Positions 1 to 8,500 of a DNA stretch of 9,558 nt are shown in pieces; within the stretch, counting starts at the first letter, position 1, and each line of letters starts with the position of its first letter. The notes under the pieces are model-generated. The model was not told the DNA's origin, ran no database searches, and saw only the letters and a program-made list of their open reading frames with translations. The DNA comes from JBBKXJ01 sp037969395 (GTDB lineage Bacteria > Pseudomonadota > Gammaproteobacteria > Pseudomonadales > JAUIET01): NCBI GenBank assembly GCA_037969395.1, contig JBBKXJ010000033.1, positions 1 to 9,558 of the forward strand, in the 5' to 3' direction. Position numbers and translations under genes: made by a program.

Positions 1-291
1 CATCATCTTGTTACAAGCGATAAACACCGCGCACTTGCCGAGGTGCACCGCGTGCTCAGACCCGGTGGGCAGGTGCATATTGCAGACTGGGGCAGGCCGA
101 CTAACGTCCTAATGCGGCTATTATTTTATCAAATTCAACTGTTCGATGGGTTTGCCACTACACAAGAGAATGTGGATGGCAAACTGCCGCAGTATATCCA
201 CAATGCGGGTTTTAGTGATGTTCAGGTAGGCAGGTATTTTAATACGGTATTTGGCACGTTGGCGCTTTATCGTGCGTCTAGGATTCATTAA
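1..291 (+). CDS. Class I SAM-dependent methyltransferase, C-terminal part (5' end outside window)
   Basis: The frame is open from base 1 and ends at TAA 289-291, giving 96 residues of the C-terminal half. It contains HRVLRPGGQVHIADWG, the post-motif region of UbiE/Methyltransf_11-type enzymes: the 'vLkPGG' turn, then a beta strand ending in an acidic residue and tryptophan. After it come a helical stretch and a closing segment, AGFSDVQVGRYFNTVFGTL, which matches the last strands of the Rossmann methyltransferase fold. The family transfers a methyl group from S-adenosylmethionine. The substrate cannot be told, because the N-terminal SAM-binding motif I and the start lie outside the window. The stop codon overlaps an AAGGAG ribosome site for what looks like a following, truncated reading frame, so it was probably not the last gene of its operon. 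Its composition is AT-richer than the large plus-strand gene to the right. Confidence 0.85.
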   Translation, partial: HHLVTSDKHRALAEVHRVLRPGGQVHIADWGRPTNVLMRLLFYQIQLFDGFATTQENVDGKLPQYIHNAGFSDVQVGRYFNTVFGTLALYRASRIH

Positions 292-326
292 GGAGAACAG
301 CCATGTGCTCATTTCCCCCTGTGTAG
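290..326 (+). other. Ribosome site and seven-codon ORF, probable cut-off gene start
   Basis: AAGGAG at 290-295 overlaps the methyltransferase stop codon. Seven bases later an ATG (303) opens the frame M-C-S-F-P-P-V, closed by TAG at 324-326. This spacing is what one expects for the next gene of an operon. The frame closes where the inverted repeat 325-388 starts. I infer that this is the 5' end of a downstream gene cut by an insertion or deletion. The alternative is a leader peptide in front of the hairpin. Neither can be decided from this window. Confidence 0.4.
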
Positions 327-388
327 AGGTCCGGTTCTGAGATGGTTCGGTCGGATCTTTCCGGTCGTTCGACTCGCACCGGACCTCT
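325..388. repeat. 64-nt nested inverted repeat (strong hairpin)
   Basis: The outer arms are a perfect 11-bp inverted repeat, AGAGGTCCGGT at 325-335 and ACCGGACCTCT at 378-388. Inside it, 348-355 can pair with 360-367 over eight positions (two of them G-T wobbles) around the tetraloop TCTT. Bases 338-341 can also pair with 373-376. There is no T-run after it on either strand, so it is not a standard intrinsic terminator. I found no second copy in the window. It could be the end of an inserted element, a recombination site or a structured RNA; I do not recognise it. Confidence 0.6.
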
Positions 389-824
389 GGGTGAGCGACA
401 ATCTAGAGGGTTGATTTCCAATAGATTGCCTCTAACCGATTAAAATATATAAATTTAATCCGTGCGTTCTTTGCTCTCCGAACATAAGCGGACAAAATGT
501 TCTGCGAATTGGTCTTAGAAAAATGTTTTATATGTTGAGTGACGTCGGCTTTTTACGACGTGTGTATACGCTACTTTTTTGCTGATTGATGGCGTTCCTT
601 TAAGGTGTTTGAACCTCAACTGGACGGGTATGCTGTGCACAGCATAATCGTACATGAATTGCTTCTATGTTAGAGCTAAGCTGTTCAACGCCATTAGTCC
701 GCAAAGGACTGCGCCAAACAACTAGATCCCCGTAGGCTCCTGAACTGCTGAATTATCTATTCGATCACCTTAATAAACGACATTATCGAGCGTATCCAAT
801 TCCGAGATAAAAATGATGACGATC
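389..824. other. Intergenic stretch, AT-rich, no supported gene
   Basis: No frame with a ribosome site or recognisable protein lies here. Base composition is low; 481-540, for instance, has 19 G/C in 60. Small symmetric elements are present: a 7-bp repeat GATTAAA (438-444) with TTTAATC (454-460), a 6-bp stem ACGTCG (542-547) with CGACGT (556-561), a 5-bp stem AGTCC (696-700) with GGACT (706-710), and the 18-bp palindrome listed separately. The 542-561 stem is followed by a T-run only after 13 bases (575-580), so I do not call it a terminator. The methyltransferase-side and oxidase genes converge on this stretch. Confidence 0.6.
629..646. promoter_or_regulatory. Perfect 18-bp palindrome, possible operator
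   Basis: TATGCTGTGCACAGCATA reads the same on both strands, with no spacer. A stem with no loop folds poorly as RNA, so binding by a dimeric protein is the better guess. It contains CTGT and ACAG half-sites, but only two bases lie between them, unlike the eight of a standard LexA box. No promoter or start codon lies close by, so the role is open. Confidence 0.35.
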
Positions 825-3800
825 TCAAGAGTGCCGGCAAACTGAAATTCGTACGATATAACCATGATTGGAAAACACCGCTAGTTCCAGATCCTCACGA
901 CAGGCACGCAGAAGCAGTTTTTCAAACCGCGCAATTGCTTTGTCAAACTTACGGCGCCGCCCGCATGATTCGAGAATGAAAGCTGATAACCGGCCGTTGC
1001 AGTTGTATTCAATATCACAGACGAAGCCTTTTTCACAATGCGTGTGACAGGGCAACTTTTCATCTCGATCCACATAACTTCCATCCGGATCACATGGGTC
1101 TTGTGGATCTTTAGGGTCACTTGTATCTGCGGGATGATAAGGTCTACCCGATCCATCTGGATTCGGCTGAATAACCGACGCGTCACCACCTAAGGCATCA
1201 AAGCGTCTGGCCATATGCGCTACATAACGCGTCATCAATGGCCACCACCGATCGGTGGTGGGAATCGTTGAGACGATGTGTTTGAACACAGACAGTGTGC
1301 GTCCGGCATCTTCAACAATTAGTTCAGCTTTAGATATCGGTATCTTGAACTCACAAGAACCAATAACACGCCTTCTGCGCCCGCTCACCTGGTGGATGGA
1401 AACGCGATACTCACTACCATAAACAACATCGTCCGGCAGTTTGATACTCAACAGTGCAGGAATGTTTGTCGCGCGCCCACCGGGTAGCGGTACCCAAGTA
1501 GCGCCAGCAACTTTGAATTTGAGCGTGTGTTTGTTCGCAATATCAAACGCCACGGGGCTTTCTCGCAACGCCGCTAAGGCAGCAATATCTTTGGTGTCGA
1601 TATCGGAGAAATAGACGGTCACCTCGCTATCGCGCGGTAGGTTGTACCATCGAAAAATCAATTCGTCTGGAAAAAATTGCTTGAAACTCGTCGCCTCGAT
1701 TAGCTGTGCAACATCCACGGTGCCAATTTCTGTGGGCTTCACTTCAAATGGGTGCATAACGGTGTGAGAGTCCGGTCCACCAGGATTATCCGAGTGTAGA
1801 ATCGCAAGATTGCGTTGGCTCAAATTGTCACTGGTTCCCGGTGTATCGCCAGCGCTCGTCGGATCAGGCTCGAAAAAGGTTTCCGCCACTAAACACATGT
1901 GCTCGCCACGAACCAGCTCCTGAATTGACCGGCAGGACGCCTCAGACCATGGGCCGTCAGTATCCCCTGGCGCGCTAGGGAAGCGTTTGTCGACTTGATT
2001 AATGTCCAACCAACAACCAAAAAACCGAGTCACCTCCTGACCAGAAGCCTGGGGCGCGATGTCTAATACCTCGTAAGCACTACTGAGTGGCTGATTTTCC
2101 ATTGATGTTGCACCAGACTCGCCCGTCACTGTAGCAACTCGCTCCGATGCAAAAAACGGAATTGACGAGACTTCGCCACCGGCTTTGCCAAGTAACGGTA
2201 CCGTACCATCGCCATCGTCTGAATTTCGATATGCTGAGTTGGTGTTAAAGTTTAAGCCGGTTGCTGCGACATTAAACATTCTGAAAAAACACTTAACTTT
2301 CTCAGCAACAGTCACAGTTCCCCGATATCGTACCCGGGCAATGGCGTAGTTGTAGAGAGGTATATCTGTAAACAGCACACTGAATGATGTTGCTAGATCA
2401 AGTTTTGCTGAGGTCGATAAGCTCTCAAACATCGTGTTGCCATCACTTGTCGGCGCATTGAGTTGATCCAGACAATTGCGAATAAAGGCGATAGGCTCGC
2501 CTGCATCTTGTGTCACGCCAAATTTCGCCTGCCCAGCGACGATCGGAAACACACGAACATCGGTAGACAACCACGCAGGGTTAGCCGCGACAGGATCGAT
2601 GTCGATCATGTACGGATTTGGTGAATAGGTCAGGTCGAGTGTTTCGGTACACGTTAGCGATCCGAGACGCGCGGTTATCCGCACCGCACGGCGGTCGCTA
2701 AATGACGAAAACGCACTATCGGCAGAGATGCGCACGTGAAGCGGAAAGGTTATTCGCTGAGTTGTATCAGCAAAACCCGGCTCGATTTCCTGTAGTCGTC
2801 CTGCCGATACAAGCGCAATGTCGGTATCTGCTACTTCGCTACCATCGTCCGCCCAACTCACTTCGATATCCGGCGTAGAAGTGATTTCTGTATGGATAAA
2901 GCCGTCATACTGAATATATACAGCGTTGGTAAAGGTCGCTTGGCCCCCTCCACCTAATGCCTCAACTTCTTCTTTGGAAAAGGTCGAGCGGTCCGTCACA
3001 ATAGTACAAACAACATGGCCGACGCGGACAATTCTCGCCATGTAACAAGGGTTGTCGTCATTGTCCAACAACCACAGCATGTAATAGCCTGGAGGCGCCA
3101 CGTTACCATTGGGCGGCGAGACTAAGTTCAACGTATTACCACTGCGACCCTCAATTGACAGTCCGATAAATCGCTGATCATTGTTGGTTGAATGCGTAGA
3201 CGTTCCACAGCGAATGAGACAGGCATAACGCACGTTGTTGGCCTGTCGATCAATGCGCACTTCAAATTCGGTGCTGTATGCCAGGAAACGTGGCGCGGCC
3301 TCGATTTCAATACGATTCGCCAGTGCAATATAGTCCGGCTCGTAGAGCTCAATTTTCTTAATGGCACGTTTTTTTGTGACTCCATTGACCTCAACATCGG
3401 AATCCGGATCGCCAGCACCTCCATTTGTATTGCCACCGGCTACCCATACTTTGCCATTTGGTAATAGCAAGGCCGACGAATGATAGTTGCGCGCATGAAC
3501 ACCACCTTCTTTCATAGACCACGATTGGGTATTGCTATAACTCGCCGTTGACCAGTCTATGCCGGGATCATAAATTTCTGTTTCAAGTACGGGTTCTTCT
3601 GGATCGGTGGTGGAAACACCACCTACGACACACACCTCGCCCGTTGGTAACAGTATGGCGTTGGCGAAGCGGCGGTCACGATCTTCAATCGCTGCGTCAC
3701 GTGATCCGGCTGCTTGCCAGGATGGCGATGACTCTCCTAAATCGAGTCGTATCGGAGAAGTACCGCCGACATGTACCATGCGCATACGATAGTCCTCTTC

Positions 3801-4631
3801 CGGCAACAGCGGCAGCAATACACACGGGCGGTCCCAGCCGTCATACGCGTTGGTGCCAGGTTGCGAGGCACGAGGTGAAACATACTCCCCGGTGACTGGA
3901 TTAAAGGCAGTGGAAAAATGCGACCCCTCGGCACCGGGTACAAAGTCTGCAGGCATTGGTGTGGCAAAAAATAGCAGGCCATTAGGCATGACAAAACACC
4001 GAGGAAAGAACAGATACCGACGACCTCCAGAATTTGGCTCGCCTCTGGTGCCAATATCCTTAGGTAGATTCGCCCACTGATTGGCCGACTGTCGATAACG
4101 CTCGGGCAGAACGTTGCGATGACGCGAGTCTTGCTGATCCAGGTGACCATAAAGAGCTAGTACATCACCATTCCCTAAGGTAACTAAACCCGGATACCAC
4201 CGGCCTCCTGAATGAGGCTCATCCGGCTGATCGGGATTGGGATTGAGTTTTTGAATTTCTTGCCACGTACGTTGAATATGATTGTAGACCCAGCATCGCC
4301 TGTGACCAAGAAAATCTAAACCATGCACGTGGATGTCATCCGAATCAGGCCATTTCTGTGTGCCACCTGCAATTAGCAGACGTCCATCGGCCGCAAATGC
4401 ATGATGCGCACAAAAGACATCACTGTCCGGCGAGGGTATGCCGCCCTCTACAATCGTGTGTGTGGCGACGTCATACAATTCAGTTTTCCGAAAATCACCT
4501 CCAGGTTCCTGTTGCGCGCCCCAATGCTCATCCCCGCCAAAGAGTACTACCTCACCTTGACCACCGTTTGGCACTAGCGCCGCGTGCACTGCAAGAATAC
4601 TGGTATCGACGATATTTTCGTTCCAAGCCAT
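825..4631 (-). CDS. Galactose-oxidase-like copper radical oxidase with long C-terminal extension
   Basis: The product is 1268 residues. Residues 1-540 are a kelch propeller followed by the galactose-oxidase-type early-set domain. The expected catalytic residues are all visible: Cys74 (DVFCAHH) and Tyr146 (GGRWYPG) for the Tyr-Cys thioether cofactor, Tyr383-His384 (RNYHSSALLLPNGKV), and His480 (GTSTHSTNNDQR, the counterpart of His581 of fungal galactose oxidase). The E-set closes with GYYMLWLLDNDDNP. This family oxidises primary alcohols or aldehydes with O2, releasing H2O2; the substrate here is unknown. Residues 541-1268 are extra: beta-rich segments including YNYAIARVRYRG and CFFRMFNV, a helical part near 1110-1145, a DP-rich linker (1172-1183), and a Cys-rich end. 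I know similar extensions from other large bacterial proteins but cannot name the family. The start is the ATG at 4631, because AAGGAG lies six bases upstream; an upstream in-frame start at 4664 has no such site. No signal peptide is visible. It is divergent from the tyrosinase-like gene. Confidence 0.88.
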   Translation of the reverse strand: MAWNENIVDTSILAVHAALVPNGGQGEVVLFGGDEHWGAQQEPGGDFRKTELYDVATHTIVEGGIPSPDSDVFCAHHAFAADGRLLIAGGTQKWPDSDDIHVHGLDFLGHRRCWVYNHIQRTWQEIQKLNPNPDQPDEPHSGGRWYPGLVTLGNGDVLALYGHLDQQDSRHRNVLPERYRQSANQWANLPKDIGTRGEPNSGGRRYLFFPRCFVMPNGLLFFATPMPADFVPGAEGSHFSTAFNPVTGEYVSPRASQPGTNAYDGWDRPCVLLPLLPEEDYRMRMVHVGGTSPIRLDLGESSPSWQAAGSRDAAIEDRDRRFANAILLPTGEVCVVGGVSTTDPEEPVLETEIYDPGIDWSTASYSNTQSWSMKEGGVHARNYHSSALLLPNGKVWVAGGNTNGGAGDPDSDVEVNGVTKKRAIKKIELYEPDYIALANRIEIEAAPRFLAYSTEFEVRIDRQANNVRYACLIRCGTSTHSTNNDQRFIGLSIEGRSGNTLNLVSPPNGNVAPPGYYMLWLLDNDDNPCYMARIVRVGHVVCTIVTDRSTFSKEEVEALGGGGQATFTNAVYIQYDGFIHTEITSTPDIEVSWADDGSEVADTDIALVSAGRLQEIEPGFADTTQRITFPLHVRISADSAFSSFSDRRAVRITARLGSLTCTETLDLTYSPNPYMIDIDPVAANPAWLSTDVRVFPIVAGQAKFGVTQDAGEPIAFIRNCLDQLNAPTSDGNTMFESLSTSAKLDLATSFSVLFTDIPLYNYAIARVRYRGTVTVAEKVKCFFRMFNVAATGLNFNTNSAYRNSDDGDGTVPLLGKAGGEVSSIPFFASERVATVTGESGATSMENQPLSSAYEVLDIAPQASGQEVTRFFGCWLDINQVDKRFPSAPGDTDGPWSEASCRSIQELVRGEHMCLVAETFFEPDPTSAGDTPGTSDNLSQRNLAILHSDNPGGPDSHTVMHPFEVKPTEIGTVDVAQLIEATSFKQFFPDELIFRWYNLPRDSEVTVYFSDIDTKDIAALAALRESPVAFDIANKHTLKFKVAGATWVPLPGGRATNIPALLSIKLPDDVVYGSEYRVSIHQVSGRRRRVIGSCEFKIPISKAELIVEDAGRTLSVFKHIVSTIPTTDRWWPLMTRYVAHMARRFDALGGDASVIQPNPDGSGRPYHPADTSDPKDPQDPCDPDGSYVDRDEKLPCHTHCEKGFVCDIEYNCNGRLSAFILESCGRRRKFDKAIARFEKLLLRACREDLELAVFSNHGYIVRISVCRHS

Positions 4632-4637
4632 GTCTAT

Positions 4638-4643
4638 CTCCTT
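4638..4643 (-). promoter_or_regulatory. Ribosome binding site that sets the oxidase start
   Basis: On the minus strand AAGGAG precedes ATG 4631 by six bases. This selects the start MAWNEN over the longer reading from 4664, whose first eleven residues (MFYAHKHKEID) would otherwise be read through the ribosome site and hairpin. Confidence 0.75.
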
Positions 4644-4668
4644 GTGTTTATGTGCATAAAACACATAA
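4643..4668 (-). promoter_or_regulatory. Leader hairpin next to the oxidase ribosome site
   Basis: TGTGTTT and AAACACA (4643-4649 and 4659-4665) form a perfect 7-bp inverted repeat, and its end base is shared with the AAGGAG. An overlapping 7-bp repeat pairs 4648-4654 with 4662-4668. The two are mutually exclusive. In RNA this would be a small hairpin abutting the ribosome site; as DNA it could be an operator. Which is used, if either, cannot be seen. Confidence 0.35.
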
Positions 4669-4909
4669 TTCCATGTTGCCTAAGCAAGATCGAACCTATC
4701 AACCGAGCAGCCCCTTCTATCCCGTCATAATATCGTCGTATTAGCTGAACCTTTCGACGCAGGGCAGCTGACAGCTTAGGAATTGTTTTCGCGAGTCGGC
4801 TAAGCATTTATCCACATCGTCTTTTTTTCGTCCTACCTACTATTCAAACGCTATTCGTTTTACTTAATTGGTTCGCGCAACTCGATGGTTCTGTGTCGTA
4901 GTCTTTCTC
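4669..4909. other. Spacer between the oxidase gene and the small coiled-coil gene
   Basis: This holds the upstream region of the oxidase gene. I saw no confident -35/-10 pair; TTGATA-like and TTGCTT-like hexamers occur on the minus strand without a good partner at 16-18 bases. No coding frame with a ribosome site lies here. Confidence 0.4.
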
Positions 4910-5148
4910 CTAACTTTCACCTGACCAAAAAATCTGCTCTAGCAGCGTCATGAAAATAACATTGTTCTTGGTCTTAATATTGGCGGTTTGTGCTTCTAGT
5001 TCTTTGAAATCATTTTGCAGTCTATCGATACGTTGGTTGAGTTTCAGGCCTGGAAAGGGCGCTGCTGTTTTGCCCGGTGACAGTCTTGTCACAGCCGACA
5101 GTAAAGCCGTAACAGCGACACCAGCAAGCCAACAAAGTGAGGTTTCAT
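4910..5148 (-). pseudogene. Small membrane-anchored coiled-coil protein, apparently frameshifted
   Basis: A strong site, AAAGGAG (5156-5162), lies seven bases before ATG 5148. That frame gives 19 residues, MKPHFVGLLVSLLRLYCRL, and stops at TGA 5089-5091. Adding one base near 5120-5124 moves reading into the open frame below. It would then run from MKPHFVGLL through VAVTALLSAVTRL, a clean hydrophobic anchor, into a polar part with heptad-spaced hydrophobic residues (LNQRIDRLQNDFKELEAQ), ending FWSGES about 80 residues in. The good ribosome site, the anchor appearing on correction, and the heptads together argue for a real gene with a one-base deletion or a sequencing error. The alternative is coupling: GTG 5090-5092 overlaps the TGA and could start a 60-residue soluble coiled coil. 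It reads in the same direction as the oxidase gene, upstream of it. Family not recognised. Confidence 0.45.
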
Positions 5149-5162
5149 GCTAGAACTCCTTT

Positions 5163-5510
5163 AGCAGGTGCATGACACATTGTGAGAGACGTTTAGCGCA
5201 GCGTAAATTACACAAAAGTGCTAATACCATAGTAGTACCGACAAATTGCGCTATGTAGTGGTCAAGTAAAAAAGGCCAAGGTGGACGACACACCGCCTCC
5301 ATTACAACCAAGATCGATCCCAATAGTCGTCTGACCTGCGAGGTGATAACAAATTACCCGTATCCTCAACATACGCCAACAATGCTTACCGCTCTAACAC
5401 TATCGTACTAGCCCATCAGTAGAATTTACTTGTGTCATAGCTTCCCACATCATCCCATGTAATCGATACGGAATTTGCTCGTCCTACACTCAGCAAGAGA
5501 ACTCGTCGCC
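5163..5510. other. Intergenic stretch upstream of the tyrosinase-like gene
   Basis: About 350 bases without a supported gene. It should hold the promoter of the plus-strand gene and that of the small minus-strand gene. TTGTGT (5430-5435) and TGTAAT (5458-5463) look like promoter hexamers, but 22 bases separate them, so I do not call a promoter. The stretch 5254-5277 (TGTAGTGGTCAAGTAAA, then GGCCA) vaguely resembles an insertion-sequence end, but no partner end was found. Confidence 0.4.
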
Positions 5511-8500
5511 ATGCTTACCATCGAACTCAACACAGGGGTAATCCCACCGCGCGTAAGCGAAGCGTTAGATCCCGCCAAGAACAACCCTATCCATTCTTCG
5601 CCGCCAGCGGGACAGATGGCGATGAACGTTGGCGTACGCGTATTCCTCACAGCAGTTCCCGTAGGGTCGCTGACCAACATTGGCGGGATTGCCTGGTCAA
5701 TATCAGGTGGTGACGCCATTAAGGACTACGACATATCCTCTCTAGTCGGTACCCCAGCCGATCCCCAGGACCCCGAGGATCCTCAAGGCAACATACGAGG
5801 TCATCTCACAAAGTGCGACACCATTGCCCTGGAACTCTCAGACCTCCAAGGGTCAGACGAGATTTCGTTCTACTTTACAAAGACCGGCACCTTTGTCGTT
5901 ACTGTCGTGGCGGAGGTCAACGGCACTCCGGAAGTGGGCTCGATTACCTTCAACGTGCAAAGGGACGCTAAAGCAGAGATCTACTACGTCACCGGTGAAC
6001 CCGGCAACGCAATCGATCACGAAGATCGAAACAATATTCTGGGCGAACACTATTACTGGCACCAGGTGGCGGAGGACACGCCGGGCTTCGCGTTTGACAA
6101 CCCGGGTCGTTTCTTCCACTTCCACCGTGGATTTATCGACAAGTTTAACTGCTGGCGAGGTATATTTGGCTACCCTTGTGTCCCCATTTACGTCTCTGGA
6201 CCCAATCACCTTCACTCGGGACGCGACGTGGATCATGTCGGAGAGGCGGGTGATGGCAACGGCATCGTCAATGAGGAGCGCCACCCGGACTTGGGAAATA
6301 TCCAGAAACTACCTGCGAGGTTCACTATAGCCGGAGACGGCAGCCAAAAGCTCGAAGACTACGCCGACGCAAACGCGCTATATGACGTCATCGACTATCA
6401 CAACACCCAGCACGGCCGGTTGTGCGGCGCAGGGGACTTCTACCCTACCACCACGACTCCTGCCGACCCCATCTTTTGGCAGTTTCACTTCTTCCTGACC
6501 AAGCTTCTCGAACTCCATCAAACATTGAAGATGGACGGCGAGGTACTGAACGTCGGGCCACAGGAAGGCCCCGGCGGGACGCGCGTATTTTATCCGGACC
6601 CCAACGTCACGATCACCCCGGAGTGCAAGGATGGCATACCCACCGCATTCACACCGGCTTCTGGGCACCTGTTCCCGGTCGGAGAGACCATCGTTACAGC
6701 TACTGCCGTTGATCTAGTGCTGCACGACCCGCATCCGGAACCGAATTCCGCCGTACAAGAGGCAACGGTCGGAAACGGCACCACCAAGGAAATCTCGTTC
6801 GTTGTGAACGTGATGCCGAGCACCGAGGACCCTATCCCTGCGGACATCCACCTAGTGCTTGATGACACTTTCAGCATGCGCGGCTCCACCCCGGCTGGTC
6901 CCGGCGGAGAGACCCCTGATAAGATCAATGCGCTCAAGGACAGCATGGCTACGCTCATGAGCGTCCTGGATGTTCATCGTAATGGCGTAGGTGACAACAT
7001 TGGAGCGTTTACGTTCAAGGTCCCCCCTGGTCAGCCAGCTTCAGGGTGCGAGGAGTCTTGGCAGCAGGAGCTTGTCTCATTCGGCCCGCTCGAAGAGCGC
7101 GTTCAGAATGACGCTGCATTGCCCTTCGATATCAACAATGCTGTCGCCGGAATGCCAGCAGACGGTAGTGCGACACCACTGAGCATCGCGGTGTCGGTGT
7201 CCAGCGATAAGCTCGCTGTCCAGCCAGTCGGCCGCAAGCGCTGGATTATTCTGCTCACCGACGGCAAGCAGAACACCATGGACTGCCTTATCGGTAGCGT
7301 TGCGGCGCCTGCTTACAACGACCCGCAGGTGGTCAATTTCCGCGACAAATACCTCGCCGAGCGGGGTACCAACCTGCTCGCTGTTGGGTTCGGGGGAGGC
7401 AACGCCGTCAACGGACCGCTACTACGCACCCTCGCAGCTGGACCGGATGACTACTTCGACTATGCCGCTGAAGGTCCAGGTAGCCTGAGCAAATGGTTCA
7501 CGGCTGCGGTGGCGCGTGTACTGAATCAGGCAGAGGTTGTCGACCCGGCGGGAGTGCTCAATACGGGCGACACGGTGACTCAGGAGGTCCCACTGACGAG
7601 GACATGCCGCTCGGCTACGTTCATTCTGACATGGGCCGAAGGCAGCCTCAGGCGTGCACCCACCTTCTGCGTCCAATCGCCAGAGGCAGGGGCTCAACCG
7701 ATCACGATCACCGAGAACGACCACCGCGACGAGGAAGGTATCACCTGGATCTCGGGCAGATTCCACAAGATCCTGGTTCTCCGCTTTCCCTTAACCGGCG
7801 ACAATAACCGGTACCACCGAGGAACGTGGATCGCTTCCGTATGCGGGCCAGGTTTCCCCGGCATCAAGGAAAGCACCTCGTACACGTTCGCAGTGATCGC
7901 GGACGAAGCGCTCCGGCTGCAGTGTGATCTGCCTAACCGCGAGATCAGGACAAGAGAAGCAATCCCGATCAAGGTTGTTCTTGACGGAGACTCAGTTCGA
8001 AGTGCCAAGGTAACAGCCGAGGTCATACCGATTCAGAATTCGGTCGGCACCAAGCTCGGTAACCTTACCGCCGAGGAAAATATGATGGTCGAAACGGGTA
8101 TCCACTCTGAGTCCAACGCCGGGCTCATGGAGCGGCGCATGGATGTCCTGAGTATCAAGGAGGCAGCGTTCATAAAGCGCCAATTGAACGTGTCCGCTAC
8201 ACACAAAGTCACTCTGAAGCCCGAGGAACGTAAGCCAGGGACCAGCGTTTTCACCGGAGAGCTGAGGTCCGTTCGGCGGGATGGAGCGTACTCGGTAGCT
8301 ATCCGAGTCGAGGGCGTGACGTTGCTTGGCGACAAGTTTATCCGGGAGTGTTCGATGGGCTTCTATGCAGCTACGACCATCGAGGCAACGCAGGAGGTGC
8401 ACCTCACACCAGTGAAAAATTTTGACCGAGCTTTCGACTGGGTCGCTAGGCCTACCTCGGGTGGGATGCTCAAGGAGATTCTGGGGCCCGGTTTTGCACA

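Noticed and set aside
542..580. Intrinsic terminator (6-bp stem, then T-run)
   Set aside because: The T-run starts 13 bases after the stem, too far for a standard terminator.
325..824. Integron attC site or group II intron end
   Set aside because: I found no paired RYYYAAC/GTTRRRY core sites, no GTGYG intron start followed by a domain V-like hairpin, and no reverse transcriptase.
3128..3895. Several 60-137-residue frames inside the oxidase gene on both strands
   Set aside because: They are shadows of the long oxidase frame, without ribosome sites or recognisable domains.
4632..4664. Longer start for the oxidase at 4664
   Set aside because: It would place the AAGGAG and the hairpin inside the coding region, and it has no ribosome site of its own.
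4950..5153. Plus-strand 67-residue frame starting MKITLFLVLILAVCASSS, looking like a signal peptide
   Set aside because: It has no ribosome site, and it is antisense to the coiled coil on the minus strand, which naturally gives a hydrophobic run. The lipobox-like LAVC has Val before Cys.
5254..5300. Possible insertion-sequence end (TGTAGTGGTCAAGTAAA)
   Set aside because: It is only a resemblance from memory. No inverted partner or target duplication was found in the window.
5475..5510. TTG start twelve codons upstream for the tyrosinase-like gene
   Set aside because: It is a rare start codon without a ribosome site, and the extra residues add no signal peptide.
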